Notes: generated from the sequence alone by a model not told the origin. A stretch of 57,679 nucleotides of DNA from Youngiibacter multivorans (GCF_017873395.1 NZ_JAGGKC010000026.1:1-57679), one strand, 5' to 3'. Shown: positions 17,344 through 26,789, counted from the stretch's first letter. Numbers and translations are program-made.

Positions 17344-17403
17344 CTTGGCAAATTCGCTACTAAACCTATGGTGAAATTTCCGTGAATTTTATATTCTCGC
17401 TGG

Positions 17404-17431
17404 TTTGCACCCGAAAGTATTTGGGTGCAAA
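17404..17431. promoter_or_regulatory. Inverted repeat upstream of pstS
   Basis: TTTGCACCC (17404-17412) and GGGTGCAAA (17423-17431) are perfect 9-bp arms around 10 bases, with no T run after. It lies about 90 bases upstream of the pstS -10 box, so it may be a regulator site rather than a terminator. Confidence 0.45.
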
Positions 17432-17453
17432 TGATTTCATGAAAATGTAATTG

Positions 17454-17523
17454 TTTACCTCATTCCGATTTAACGTGGACATAACAAACCGGCAATGTGG
17501 AATAAACATTGACTCCGTATAAT
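17454..17523 (+). promoter_or_regulatory. Putative Pho-controlled promoter of the pst operon
   Basis: A perfect TATAAT at 17518-17523 has no recognisable -35 box, typical of an activated promoter. Upstream are TTTACC (17454), TTTAAC (17469) and ATAACA (17481), which resemble the TT(A/T)ACA half-sites of Gram-positive PhoP boxes. Their spacings (15 and 12 bases) are irregular. The last half-site ends about 31 bases before the -10. Confidence 0.5.
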
Positions 17524-17580
17524 TCATTTTGTAGGTTGCAAATAGGCAGCTGGTTGAACTCGAATTTTAGGAGGATATCA

Positions 17581-18567
17581 ATGAATAAGAAAATACTCGG
17601 TCTAGTATCATCACTTGCACTTGTATCAGTACTCGCGGGCTGTGGAGCGACAGCAACACCAACTACAGCACCATCAGCTACAGAACCAAAGCTCAGCGGT
17701 GCCGTAATAGTTGACGGATCAGGAACAGTTTACCCGCTTATGGCTAACATCGCTGAAAACTACATGACTGACGTACAGGATGAAGTAAGCGTTCAGGTCG
17801 GCAGAGCAGGATCAAGCGCAGGCCTCAAGAAGTTCATCGCAGGGGAACTTGATTTCGCAGATGCATCAAGAAAGATCAAGGATACCGAGGTTGCTGAGCT
17901 TGTTGCAGCCGGCAAGAAGATGGATGCAAACATAATGGAGATAAAGCTTGCATATGACGGACTAACTCTTGTCATAAACAAGGAAAACACCTGGGCTACA
18001 GAGATGAAGGCTGAAGAGATACTTAACATGTACACTTCAGGCAAGATAAAGAGTGATGACAAGGTTCTCTGGTCAGACATCAGATCCACATGGCCTGCAG
18101 AAGAAGTAAAGTTCTATGGTCCTAATGAGAACCATGGCACATATGAGTTCTTCTATGAAGGACTTCTCAAGAAGGAAAACCTTGTTTCAACAGTAAACCT
18201 TCAGCAGGAATATTCAACCCTTGTTGACCTGGTTTCAAAGGATAAGAATGCAATCGCCTTCTTCGGATATGGATACTATGAGTCAAATATGGATAAGCTC
18301 AATGCGGTAAAGGTTGACTTCGGAAGCGGAGCAGTAGAGCCTAAGCTTGAGACAATCGGTGAAGCTCTTCCTTATGCAGGATTCACAAGACTTGTATACA
18401 CATACCTTGACCTTGACAAGGCTAAAGCTAATCCACAGGTTCTTGACTATGCGAAGTTCGTAGTATCAGCTGACGGTGCTGCAAAGCTTGCTGGCGAGAA
18501 TGGATTTGCACCACTGCCAGACAGCGTCTACAGCGGATATGCTGCAACACTTGATGCTGTAAAGTAA
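17581..18567 (+). CDS. pstS: Phosphate ABC transporter substrate-binding lipoprotein PstS
   Basis: High-affinity phosphate receptor anchored to the outer face of the membrane. The signal peptide ends in the lipobox LAGC with Cys21, followed by a Thr/Ala/Pro linker. The mature domain begins SGAVIVDGSGTVYPL, and the phosphate contacts GRAGSSAGLKKFIAGELDFADASR are characteristic. It has 328 residues from ATG 17581, which has AGGAGG upstream; 24 further upstream codons lack a ribosome site. It is the first gene of pstSCAB-phoU, and an approximately 90-base gap before pstC contains a small dyad. Confidence 0.96.
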   Translation: MNKKILGLVSSLALVSVLAGCGATATPTTAPSATEPKLSGAVIVDGSGTVYPLMANIAENYMTDVQDEVSVQVGRAGSSAGLKKFIAGELDFADASRKIKDTEVAELVAAGKKMDANIMEIKLAYDGLTLVINKENTWATEMKAEEILNMYTSGKIKSDDKVLWSDIRSTWPAEEVKFYGPNENHGTYEFFYEGLLKKENLVSTVNLQQEYSTLVDLVSKDKNAIAFFGYGYYESNMDKLNAVKVDFGSGAVEPKLETIGEALPYAGFTRLVYTYLDLDKAKANPQVLDYAKFVVSADGAAKLAGENGFAPLPDSVYSGYAATLDAVK

Positions 18568-18656
18568 TCAGAATCAACTTGACAGTTAAGAGATGAGGGA
18601 CAAAAGTCTCTCATCTCATACTGCTGTATGAAGATATCCCAGGAGGAACAGCTTCA

Positions 18657-19583
18657 ATGGAAAATCAGACCAAAGTAAGAGAAATGATACACGACCATAT
18701 GGTGAAAAAGAATTATGTGATGGATAAGATCGTACCGAGCTTTCTATTCCTCATGTCGTTCATTTCAGTACTCACTACATTCGGGATTGTCCTTACACTC
18801 GTCCTAGACGCATACAACTTCTTCTCAAGGGTTCCTTTGGCAGAGGTGTTCAGCACAAAGCTTGCTCCCTTGAATGCAACTGCTCCTAGTTTCGGCTTTA
18901 TACCTCTTATAACAGGAACCATATTCACTACTCTGATAGCCATGTCAGTAGCTGTGCCGGTAGGACTGGCAGCTGCAATATATATGAGCCAGTTTGCAAC
19001 AGCAAATGTCCGCAAGACTGTAAAGCCTATTATGGAAGTTCTTGCGGGAATCCCGACAATAGTATATGGATTCTTTGCATACTCGACTGTAACTCCTCTT
19101 CTGATGAAGATAATTCCGGCTCTGGAGTCTAAAAATGTGCTGAGTCCCGGAATAGTAATGGGAATCATGATCATTCCTATGGTTGCCTCGTTATCCGAGG
19201 ATGCCATGAATGCAGTTCCTGAAATAATGAGAGAAGGAGCTTTGGGTCTGGGATCGACAAGACTCGAAGTAGCATTTAAGGTCGTTACTCCTGCTGCAAT
19301 TTCGGGAATCCTGTCATCCATCGTACTGGCAATTTCCAGAGCAATCGGAGAGACAATGATTGTAACGATCGCCAGCGGAAGCTCGAAAGCATTCACTTTG
19401 GACATAACAAAATCCATGCAGACGATGACTGGATATATTGTCGAGTTTACAAGCGGTGATGCGGCAAGCGGATCAACAGGCTATTACAGCCTGTATGCAG
19501 TGGGCTTGATGCTGTTCCTGTTCACTATGCTCATGAACCACATTGCGCACAGGATATCGAAAAGATACAGGGAGGCATACTGA
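18657..19583 (+). CDS. pstC: Phosphate ABC transporter permease PstC
   Basis: One of the two membrane subunits of the Pst importer, 308 residues with six hydrophobic segments. The EAA-type loop contacting PstB reads MNAVPEIMREGALGLGSTRLEVAFKV. The signature AISRAIGETMIV follows it, as is usual for PstC. The ATG has AGGAGG about 10 bases upstream. Its stop overlaps the pstA start by one base, which suggests translational coupling. Confidence 0.95.
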   Translation: MENQTKVREMIHDHMVKKNYVMDKIVPSFLFLMSFISVLTTFGIVLTLVLDAYNFFSRVPLAEVFSTKLAPLNATAPSFGFIPLITGTIFTTLIAMSVAVPVGLAAAIYMSQFATANVRKTVKPIMEVLAGIPTIVYGFFAYSTVTPLLMKIIPALESKNVLSPGIVMGIMIIPMVASLSEDAMNAVPEIMREGALGLGSTRLEVAFKVVTPAAISGILSSIVLAISRAIGETMIVTIASGSSKAFTLDITKSMQTMTGYIVEFTSGDAASGSTGYYSLYAVGLMLFLFTMLMNHIAHRISKRYREAY

Positions 19584-20524
19584 TGGAAAGCAAAGAACTC
19601 AATATGGAGAATAATAGAACCACATTTGAGAATAAGAAAAAGCTTCCTTACAAGGTGCCAATAGACAGTGCCAAGATCCATGGAAGAGTGAGGCTCAGCA
19701 ACTTTGCCAAGCACCTGTTTTCATCCTCTGTGCTGTTAGCTGTAGTTGTACTGGCATTTCTGCTTTTCCAGGTAATAAGAGACAGCATAGGCTGGCTTGA
19801 TATTGACTTTCTTACAAAGACACTTTCCATATTCCCGGAGAAGGCAGGCATCAAGGGTGCCATAATGGGTACGGTCTGGCTGATGCTCATAGTGATTCCC
19901 GTTACGATGGTGCTGGGAGTTTCAACCGCCATTTATCTTGAGGAATATGCTGCTCCTGGTGCGATTAAGGATTTCATAAACATAAACATATCAAACCTGG
20001 CAAGCGTTCCTTCCGTAATTTTCGGACTGCTTGGTCTGACTGTGTTTGGTAGAATGATGAACCTTGGAGGCAGCCTGCTGGCAGGCGGACTTACCATGTC
20101 ACTTCTGGTATTGCCGATTGTCGTGGTATCAAGTCAGGAAGCGCTTAAGGCTGTTCCTGGATTCCTCAGAGAAGCATCTTACGCCATGGGAGCTGACAAA
20201 TGGACCACAATCAGCAAGGTTGTGCTTCCGGTTGCCATACCTGGCATACTCACTGGATTCATTCTCTCACTTTCAAGGGCCATAGGAGAGACAGCTCCTC
20301 TTGTAGTGCTTGGTATCCCCACCCTGATATTGAAGCTCCCGAACAGCATACTTGATGACTTTACCGCTCTTCCTATCCAGATATACTACTGGACTCTGGA
20401 CACGGTACTTACACCAGAGTATGCGAATCTTGCTGCAGCAACCATCGTGGTGCTTCTGGCAATCCTGTTCCTTATGAATTCGGTGGCGATCGTAATAAGA
20501 AACAAATTCCAGAAGCGATTTTAG
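19583..20524 (+). CDS. pstA: Phosphate ABC transporter permease PstA
   Basis: The second membrane subunit of the Pst importer, 313 residues. A cytoplasmic N-terminal tail of about 45 residues precedes six hydrophobic segments. The EAA loop is LKAVPGFLREASYAMGADKW, followed by SLSRAIGETAPLVVLG, the PstA form of the motif. The ATG overlaps the pstC stop by one base, with GGGAGG 8 bases upstream. It pairs with PstC to form the channel. Confidence 0.95.
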   Translation: MESKELNMENNRTTFENKKKLPYKVPIDSAKIHGRVRLSNFAKHLFSSSVLLAVVVLAFLLFQVIRDSIGWLDIDFLTKTLSIFPEKAGIKGAIMGTVWLMLIVIPVTMVLGVSTAIYLEEYAAPGAIKDFININISNLASVPSVIFGLLGLTVFGRMMNLGGSLLAGGLTMSLLVLPIVVVSSQEALKAVPGFLREASYAMGADKWTTISKVVLPVAIPGILTGFILSLSRAIGETAPLVVLGIPTLILKLPNSILDDFTALPIQIYYWTLDTVLTPEYANLAAATIVVLLAILFLMNSVAIVIRNKFQKRF

Positions 20525-20539
20525 TGGAGGTTAATTATT

Positions 20540-21319
20540 TTGTCAGAAAAGATTAATGAAAACAAAGAGGCAATATACGAGGTCAGGAACCTGAATCTTT
20601 GGTATGGAAAAGACAGTGCCTTGAAGAACATAAACATAGATATAATGAAGAATGAAGTGACTGCCATAATAGGGCCTTCAGGCTGCGGCAAATCAACATT
20701 CATAAAGACTCTCAACAGGATGGTTGAGAATATTCCTTCAGTTAAGGTTGAGGGAGAGATACTCTATCACGGCAAGAACATATTTGACAAGGACCTGAGG
20801 GTAGAGGAACTGAGGACAAAGGTTGGGATGGTATTCCAGAAGCCTAATCCGTTTCCCAAATCAATTATGGAAAATGTTGTCTATGGTCCTAGGATACATG
20901 GCTTAACTGACAAGAAGCTTCTGATGGAGATAACCGAAACAAGCCTCAGAAGTGCAGCGCTTTGGGATGAGGTCAAGGACAGGCTGAATGACAACGCATA
21001 CGGACTGTCAGGAGGCCAGCAGCAGAGGCTTTGCATAGCGAGGGCATTGGCGGTTCAGCCTGATGTAATACTTATGGATGAGCCTACGTCTGCTCTTGAC
21101 CCGATAGCAACCTATAAGATAGAAGAGCTGCTTGATTCCCTGAAGAAGGAATATACCATAAGCATAGTCACGCATTCCATGCAGCAGGCTGCAAGGATAT
21201 CGGACAGGACAGCTTTCTTCCTGCTTGGCGAGATGATAGAATATGGCAACACCAAATCACTGTTTACAACTCCGATGGATAAGCGAACTGAAGATTATAT
21301 AACCGGAAGATTCGGCTAA
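20540..21319 (+). CDS. pstB: Phosphate ABC transporter ATPase PstB
   Basis: The ATPase of the Pst importer, 259 residues. Walker A GPSGCGKST is at 45-53, the signature LSGGQQQR at 156-163, Walker B VILMDEP at 176-182, and the switch histidine in THSMQQA at 211-217. The start is TTG 20540, 9 bases after TGGAGG; no nearer ATG has a ribosome site. It follows pstA by 15 bases and precedes phoU by 10. Confidence 0.96.
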   Translation: MSEKINENKEAIYEVRNLNLWYGKDSALKNINIDIMKNEVTAIIGPSGCGKSTFIKTLNRMVENIPSVKVEGEILYHGKNIFDKDLRVEELRTKVGMVFQKPNPFPKSIMENVVYGPRIHGLTDKKLLMEITETSLRSAALWDEVKDRLNDNAYGLSGGQQQRLCIARALAVQPDVILMDEPTSALDPIATYKIEELLDSLKKEYTISIVTHSMQQAARISDRTAFFLLGEMIEYGNTKSLFTTPMDKRTEDYITGRFG

Positions 21320-21329
21320 GGAGGAAAAT

Positions 21330-21983
21330 ATGGCACGTGATAATTACGAAAAGACGATCCTAGTACTTAGAAACAAGGTAGTTGAGATGATGGACATTTC
21401 AAGCGAAATCCTGGATGAATGCATAAGGTCATTTGTCGAAAAGGACATTGAAGCGGCCAAGCTGATCACCAATCAGGATGATGCTGTCGATGACCTGCTC
21501 AACCAGGTCGAGGATATATGCACTGAGCTGATAGCTCTGCAGCAGCCTACTGCCAAGGATATGAGACTTGTCTTTTCGATAATCAAGATGGTTACTGACA
21601 TTGAAAGAATCGGAGACTACTGTGTAAACATATCAAGAGAGGTCATAGTCATCGGTGATGAACCTCACTATATGGAAGCCAAGGACGTACTCAAGATGAG
21701 AGACATTATTCAGGGTATGCTTGCTGACACCAGGAAGAGCTTCATTGAAGGTGATGCTTATCTTGCCCTCAAAGTCGGAAAGCAGGATGACCTTGTAGAT
21801 GAGATCTACAGGGATTTCTATAACGACGTACTGCTAAAGATAAGCGACAACCGTGAATTCATAAGGCAGGGAACAAAGCTTCTCTTCATAGGCAGGCATC
21901 TGGAAAGAATCGCAGACCACATAACCAACATATGTGAAAAGGTAGTTTATATTATTCGCGGTGAAAGAATACAGATAAACTAG
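21330..21983 (+). CDS. phoU: Phosphate-signalling protein PhoU
   Basis: A cytoplasmic PhoU of 217 residues, made of two copies of a three-helix bundle. The two metal-binding repeats are visible as ITNQDDAVDDLLNQVEDIC and VGKQDDLVDEIYRDF. Each is followed by the second motif (TDIERIGDYCVNISRE and RHLERIADHITNICE). PhoU restrains Pst transport and quiets the PhoR kinase. No phoPR pair is in the window. The gene ends the pst operon, with a terminator 9 bases on. Confidence 0.94.
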   Translation: MARDNYEKTILVLRNKVVEMMDISSEILDECIRSFVEKDIEAAKLITNQDDAVDDLLNQVEDICTELIALQQPTAKDMRLVFSIIKMVTDIERIGDYCVNISREVIVIGDEPHYMEAKDVLKMRDIIQGMLADTRKSFIEGDAYLALKVGKQDDLVDEIYRDFYNDVLLKISDNREFIRQGTKLLFIGRHLERIADHITNICEKVVYIIRGERIQIN

Positions 21984-21991
21984 AACCAAGG

Positions 21992-22034
21992 AAGCATGCT
22001 GAGAAAATCAAGCTGATATTGTGCATGCTTTTTT
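21992..22034 (+). terminator. Terminator of the pst operon
   Basis: AAGCATGC (21992-21999) pairs with GCATGCTT (22023-22030) across a long loop and leads into TTTTTT. Confidence 0.8.
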
Positions 22035-22136
22035 CATTGGATTCAAGGACATTCGCATACTGCAAATGTGATTCGCACTACGCGGAAGTAATTGGATCAC
22101 AAGGATAGATATTTTAAAAGAGAGGTGCCAGTGCAT

Positions 22137-22787
22137 ATGACGAAAAGCATTGAGGTAAGTATAAACCACATGAACAATGGACTCCTGAGGATGGGATTCC
22201 TGGTTGAGACTCAGATGAAGAGGGCAATCAAGGCCCTTGTCCTGAAGGATGAGAAGCTTGCAGAATTCTTGATCGGCGAAGACAGGGAAATCAACGAACT
22301 GATGAGGAACATTGAAGACGAGGCTATCAAGCTTATTGCAACTCAGGGTCCTGTAGCATCAGATCTGAGATATATCTTCACTGTGATTAAAATTGTAACT
22401 GACCTTGAGAGAATGGGAGACCATGCTAAGGACATCGCGATAATCGCTTTGGAATGCAAGGATAACTATACTGACATGATTGACGATGAACTTAAGGAAA
22501 TTAATGATGATGTTACAAAATTCATCAATGAATCCCTGGATTCATTTGTAGCCAAGGACAGGAGCCATGCTATAGACCTGGCCCGAACCGACGATATCAT
22601 CGATGAAAAGTCAAAAAGAGCCATCGCTAAGCTCTATGAGGTTGCTTCAGGCAACAATGACCTCATGAAATTGGCTGGTCAGCTGCAGTTCGTAGTAAAG
22701 TATCTGGAGAGAAACGGCGACCATGCCACTAACATCTGCGAATGGACAAACTACATAGTTACTGGTCAGTTCAAGGAACTGAACTGA
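22137..22787 (+). CDS. Second PhoU-family protein
   Basis: A second stand-alone PhoU, 216 residues from ATG 22137. GTG 22131 lies 5 bases after AGAGG and is an equally possible start; TTG 22092 is less likely. Motifs are IGEDREINELMRNIEDEA with TDLERMGDHAKDIA, and LARTDDIIDEKSKRAI with KYLERNGDHATNICEW. It is a paralogue of the preceding gene but has its own spacing and terminator. It may specialise in a different kinase or transporter, for instance the Na/Pi protein nearby; that is inference. Confidence 0.92.
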   Translation: MTKSIEVSINHMNNGLLRMGFLVETQMKRAIKALVLKDEKLAEFLIGEDREINELMRNIEDEAIKLIATQGPVASDLRYIFTVIKIVTDLERMGDHAKDIAIIALECKDNYTDMIDDELKEINDDVTKFINESLDSFVAKDRSHAIDLARTDDIIDEKSKRAIAKLYEVASGNNDLMKLAGQLQFVVKYLERNGDHATNICEWTNYIVTGQFKELN

Positions 22788-22788
22788 T

Positions 22789-22831
22789 AAAAGACACGGA
22801 ATCTGTCAATAGACGGATCCGTGTCTTTTTC
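22789..22831 (+). terminator. Terminator of the second phoU gene
   Basis: AAAAGACACGGA (22789-22800) pairs perfectly with TCCGTGTCTTTT (22818-22829) around 17 bases, ending in a T run. Confidence 0.9.
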
Positions 22832-22943
22832 ATCAGTGAATAACTCAATTCAATACTAAAGCCTGAATTTATGCTATAAAATGAAAGTGTGGAATTGATA
22901 CAGAGCTAGTTATTCAAGCAATACAAGCATACAGGAGGACAAT

Positions 22944-23441
22944 ATGGAAGGCAGGACATTAATCACTTACTATTCCTGGACCGGAAATACAGAATCTGTG
23001 GCGAAGGAGATTCAGGCACTTACCGGGTATGATTCAATAGCTATCGTGGAGAAAAAGGAAAGGAAGAAAAACAACATGCCGCTGTCCGCACTTACTGCAC
23101 TCCTTGGACTGAGGAGCGGACTTAAGCCTATGGATTTCAAGCTTGAGGGTTATGACAGGATCATATTGGGAGGTCAGGTATGGGCATGGCATACTACTCC
23201 TGCAATCAATGCATTCATTAGCAGAGCGAATTTCAAAGGAAAAAAGGTCTTCCTGTTCATAACCAAGGCAGATGACAAGGTGCCTCAAAAGGTAATTGAC
23301 AGTATTTCTACTAAGATACGTTCCAAAGGTGGAGAGGTTGCAGACAGTCTGTCTATCACTACAACAATGGAAAAGGTAATTGAAGCTAACGAATTCAGGG
23401 AAGAGCTCAGCTCCTGGCTTAAAAATAACGGGCTCATATAG
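22944..23441 (+). CDS. Flavodoxin-like protein
   Basis: A 165-residue flavodoxin-fold protein. The FMN phosphate loop is YYSWTGNTESVA (residues 9-20), and the second flavin loop reads ILGGQVWAWHTTPAI. It has the length of short-chain flavodoxins, but the basic insert KKERKKNNMPLSALTALLG is unlike electron-carrier flavodoxins. It fits the flavodoxin family proteins of unknown redox partner. The ATG follows CAGGAGGAC. It is transcribed alone. Confidence 0.88.
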   Translation: MEGRTLITYYSWTGNTESVAKEIQALTGYDSIAIVEKKERKKNNMPLSALTALLGLRSGLKPMDFKLEGYDRIILGGQVWAWHTTPAINAFISRANFKGKKVFLFITKADDKVPQKVIDSISTKIRSKGGEVADSLSITTTMEKVIEANEFREELSSWLKNNGLI

Positions 23442-23560
23442 ATCGGTTGCATGTATGCTCTTGTTGTGAACACTTAAAGTTTCTTTTTTGTACAGAGATT
23501 TGTAACATCGAGCCTATATAATATTTGGTGAATAGTTTCTTTTCAAGGGAGGAATTAAGG

Positions 23561-24190
23561 ATGGATGAAAAGCTCAGGATCAAATGGCTGGGACATTCCT
23601 GCTTCAAAATAGAATATGGTGAGTATTCGATGGTAATTGACCCGTATAAGGAAGGAATGATTCCGGGGCTTTCGCCGCTTCACGAGGAAGCCTGTGAGGT
23701 GTTTGCAAGCCACGGTCATAATGACCATAACTGGTTTCAGGCTGTAAAGATAATTGATGGAGGTGCAAAGTCGCCCTTCAATGTAAGTAAGATAATCAGC
23801 ACACATGATGACGATGGCGGAAGAAAAAGAGGGATGAACACAATCCATGTATTTGAGGGAGAAGGATACAGGTTCGCTCATTTTGGAGACCTTGGTGAAT
23901 CCCTTGATGATAAGAGGCTTGGAGAAATCGGCCAGCTTGATGTAGCGATGATACCTGTCGGTGGCTACTATACCATTGATGCTTCTGTAGCCTCCGAGAT
24001 AGTCAAAAAGCTTATGCCAAAGGTTGTGATTCCCATGCATTACAGCTCAGAGAGCTTCGGATTTGATGTGATAAAGGGAGTCGGGGAATTCCTTGAACTG
24101 ACAGGCAGCGTTGTAGAGTATGACGACAACCTTATCGAGGTGACACATGATACAAAACGCCAGACAGCGGTTCTGAAGTACAAGGGCTGA
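23561..24190 (+). CDS. Metallo-beta-lactamase-fold hydrolase (UPF0173-like)
   Basis: A 209-residue MBL-fold protein. It opens with RIKWLGHSCFKIEYGEYSMVIDPY, the hallmark of the UlaG-like/UPF0173 branch. The metal motif HGHNDH is at 51-56, and later ligands lie in FAHFGDLG and IPMHYSSESFG. It is much shorter than UlaG and lacks its N-terminal extension, so I do not call it a lactonase for ascorbate. The start ATG 23561 is 8 bases after GGGAGG. The next gene begins 4 bases after its stop. Confidence 0.88.
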   Translation: MDEKLRIKWLGHSCFKIEYGEYSMVIDPYKEGMIPGLSPLHEEACEVFASHGHNDHNWFQAVKIIDGGAKSPFNVSKIISTHDDDGGRKRGMNTIHVFEGEGYRFAHFGDLGESLDDKRLGEIGQLDVAMIPVGGYYTIDASVASEIVKKLMPKVVIPMHYSSESFGFDVIKGVGEFLELTGSVVEYDDNLIEVTHDTKRQTAVLKYKG

Positions 24191-24194
24191 TTGG

Positions 24195-24539
24195 ATGATA
24201 GATGTTGTGAAAATCATTAACCTCGGACTTTCCTTCATTGTTGAATTGGTCGCTCTATTCATTTATGGCTGGTATGGATACAATACAGGGACCCAAGGGT
24301 GGCAGAGGATACTCCTCGCAGTAATCCTGCCAGCTACAGCGGCTGTTTTCTGGGGAAAATACCTGGCTCCGAATGCAATCGGAAGATTTGAAATGCCGGG
24401 ACTTCTTATAGCAAAAATCGCTATCATGGCTGTTGCTGCAGTAATGCTGTTCCGCATGTGGAGGACAATGCCTGGAATCCTCTTTTTGGCTGTAGCTGCT
24501 GTAAACCTTCTGCTTGCAGTTCTTTTAGGACAAGAATAA
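24195..24539 (+). CDS. YrdB-like membrane protein (DUF2568)
   Basis: A 114-residue membrane protein with four hydrophobic segments. The YrdB/DUF2568 look is in ELVALFIYGWYGYNTG and VILPATAAVFWGKYLAPNA. Function unknown. It starts 4 bases after the MBL-fold gene stop, so the two are probably co-transcribed. The zincin gene follows 34 bases later. Confidence 0.85.
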   Translation: MIDVVKIINLGLSFIVELVALFIYGWYGYNTGTQGWQRILLAVILPATAAVFWGKYLAPNAIGRFEMPGLLIAKIAIMAVAAVMLFRMWRTMPGILFLAVAAVNLLLAVLLGQE

Positions 24540-24573
24540 GCCTGTAATCTGATTGACTGGAGCGTGATGAGAG

Positions 24574-24960
24574 ATGGTTACTTTTGAAGAGATGGGCAGG
24601 ATTCTTGATGAAATCGCAGACGGATTTCCTGAAGAGCTGTTTAAGGAGCTCAGCGGCGGAATAGTCCTCGCGCCTGAATTGAAGCTGAATCAGATGAGTA
24701 TGAACAACGACCTGTACATACTGGGTGAATATCACAGGGGTTTCAATTCCGGAAGGTATATAGTCATATATTACGGTTCATTCATGAAGGTATATGGGTA
24801 TCTTGAGGATACGGAGCTTAAAGAAAGGCTGGAGCATACCCTTAAGCATGAGTTCATACATCATCTTGAGTCCTTAGCTGGAGAAAAGGGGTTAGAGAAG
24901 GAAGACGCAAAGAATCTATTTGACTACATAATGCTGAGAGACTGGAAAAGGCGGAAATGA
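24574..24960 (+). CDS. Zincin-like metallopeptidase (MMP_TTHA0227 type)
   Basis: A 128-residue minimal zinc-metallopeptidase fold. The motif HEFIH (His92, Glu93, His96) is followed by an extra His and LESLAGE, as in the TTHA0227-like family. The N-terminal FEEMGRILDEIADGFPEELF is typical too. No protease activity has been shown for most relatives, to my knowledge. It is cytoplasmic. Probably the last gene of a three-gene unit with the MBL-fold and DUF2568 genes. Confidence 0.88.
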   Translation: MVTFEEMGRILDEIADGFPEELFKELSGGIVLAPELKLNQMSMNNDLYILGEYHRGFNSGRYIVIYYGSFMKVYGYLEDTELKERLEHTLKHEFIHHLESLAGEKGLEKEDAKNLFDYIMLRDWKRRK

Positions 24961-25109
24961 TTGTACTCTGAGACCGTATCTTAAGATATTACAAAAAATC
25001 CAGTAATAATTATTCCGGAAAATTAGTTGATCCGGTAGTATTACTTAATAATGGTTAATGATATATTAATTATAGAGAATGTCTAATTTCCTGAGCAAAA
25101 AGTGGGGAT

Positions 25110-26789
25110 ATGATTCAGGACTGGGGGATAGGTTGTCAAATGAGTGATTTTCTGTTTGGTATCTTTGGCGGCACTGCACTATTGATGTACGGTGTGGATA
25201 TGATGGGTGAAGGTCTGGAACACCTGTCAGGAGGGGTCATGAAGAAAGCGCTTCAGAAGCTTACAGGTAAGCTTTGGAAGGCTTTTCTTGCAGGCATTTT
25301 TTTAACTGCTCTTGTCCAGAGTAGTACCGCCATATCAGTATTGAGCGTTGGATTTGTCAATTCAGGGATAATTGAGCTGACTCAGGCAATCGGTATAATT
25401 TATGGTGCAAATATCGGGACGACCATAACAGCCCAATTCATGGCGCTAAGCTTCAGTTTCAAGCTCACAGCATTCGCATTGCCCATAATTGCCTTGGGAT
25501 TCGTCCTGAAGATTTTCTCGCGGAAACTTCAGCTTCAGAATGTAGGGCATGCAATAATGGGAATTGGCTTCATGCTACTGGGGCTGACAATTCTTAACAG
25601 CGGAATTCCTTATATGGAGCAGAATGAGACTATCAGATACTTTTTCCAGAAGTATGCATCAAATACATTCATAGGCATATTTCTTGGAATTGTGACAACC
25701 GCTCTGGTACACAGCAGTGCAGCAACCGTGGGCATAGTCATGCTTCTGGGGAACGCCGGACTTCTGACGCTTCCTGCTGCTATAGCGCTTATGTTCGGAG
25801 ATAATATTGGCACATCAGTCACTGCCCTGCTAGCGAGCGTGAACGGAAACATCAATGCCAAGAGGACTGCATGGGGGCATGCGCTGCACAATGTAATCGG
25901 AGTACTGATATTTCTTCCTTTTGTCGGAATCTTTTCTGATTTCATACAATCATTCACAATGATGATTCAGGGAAGCAACAATATTCAGCTGCAGATTGCA
26001 AATTCCCATACGATTTTCAACATTATGGTAGCCTTGATATTCCTTCCGCTGAATAATTATTTCGTTTCTCTTTTGAAGACAATCGTCAAGGAGAAAAAAC
26101 CTTCAGGTATAACAGAGGAAGTCTATATCGACAAATTGCTGCTTGATACGCCTGCTGCTGCAATTGAAGGATCCATGAAGGAAATACTACGGGCTATGGA
26201 TACGAACAGGGAGATGCTCGGTGCTGCAGTGGATTCTGTAATAGGCAATAACCTTGATAATCGTGATGCTGTCTATGACCGCGAAAAATCCGTAAGCTGT
26301 ATCCACAAGGATCTCACTGACTACATGGTCGAGCTGTCCAGGAGGGGTGTCTCACAATCTGATTCCATTGTAATACCCGGCATAATTAAATGTGCCAATT
26401 ACCTGGAAAGGATCGCAGACCATACTATAACAACAATGAAGCTCCAGGAGAAGCGATATAACGGGGGACTTGATTTCACTGATGAAGCTCTGGGAGAACT
26501 TGAACAGCTTAATGTAGAGCTTTCAAGCATGTCAAAGCTCGTATCTGAAAACATTACCGGCTTTACAGAAGAGAGGCATTCAAAGATAAAACAAATGGAT
26601 GAAAATATGGACATCCTTACTGCAAAGTATTCCGAAGCCCATGTAAAGAGGCTTGAGGATGGCAAATGCACAATTGAGGAGAGTCTGGTATATCTGGATA
26701 TAATCACGAATCTTGAGAGAATAGCAAATTACCTATACAAGATATCAAGGCTTTGCAGGTACGAACTGCAGGGAATAAGCTTTGTCTGA
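25110..26789 (+). CDS. Na/Pi cotransporter family protein with C-terminal PhoU domain
   Basis: A 559-residue membrane protein. Residues 1-330 carry two copies of the Na/Pi cotransporter repeat, each with a QSS or HSS motif (TALVQSSTAISVLSVGFV and TALVHSSAATVGIVMLLG) and GANIGTT or GDNIGTS. Residues from about 340 form a cytoplasmic PhoU-like helical domain (CANYLERIADHT, ITNLERIANYLYKIS). It likely moves phosphate with sodium, with the PhoU part as sensor. Two starts are possible: ATG 25110 after GTGGGG, or ATG 25140 after GGGGG. It lies 2.3 kb from the pst and phoU genes. Confidence 0.93.
   Translation: MIQDWGIGCQMSDFLFGIFGGTALLMYGVDMMGEGLEHLSGGVMKKALQKLTGKLWKAFLAGIFLTALVQSSTAISVLSVGFVNSGIIELTQAIGIIYGANIGTTITAQFMALSFSFKLTAFALPIIALGFVLKIFSRKLQLQNVGHAIMGIGFMLLGLTILNSGIPYMEQNETIRYFFQKYASNTFIGIFLGIVTTALVHSSAATVGIVMLLGNAGLLTLPAAIALMFGDNIGTSVTALLASVNGNINAKRTAWGHALHNVIGVLIFLPFVGIFSDFIQSFTMMIQGSNNIQLQIANSHTIFNIMVALIFLPLNNYFVSLLKTIVKEKKPSGITEEVYIDKLLLDTPAAAIEGSMKEILRAMDTNREMLGAAVDSVIGNNLDNRDAVYDREKSVSCIHKDLTDYMVELSRRGVSQSDSIVIPGIIKCANYLERIADHTITTMKLQEKRYNGGLDFTDEALGELEQLNVELSSMSKLVSENITGFTEERHSKIKQMDENMDILTAKYSEAHVKRLEDGKCTIEESLVYLDIITNLERIANYLYKISRLCRYELQGISFV

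Noticed and set aside
18713..19417. Long open frame opposite pstC (234 codons)
   Set aside because: An antisense shadow of a clear permease gene, with no ribosome site and no family resemblance.
23561..24190. Second UlaG lactonase
   Set aside because: It shares the metal motif and fold, but it is 145 residues shorter and lacks the UlaG N-terminal region; general MBL-fold hydrolase is the safer call.
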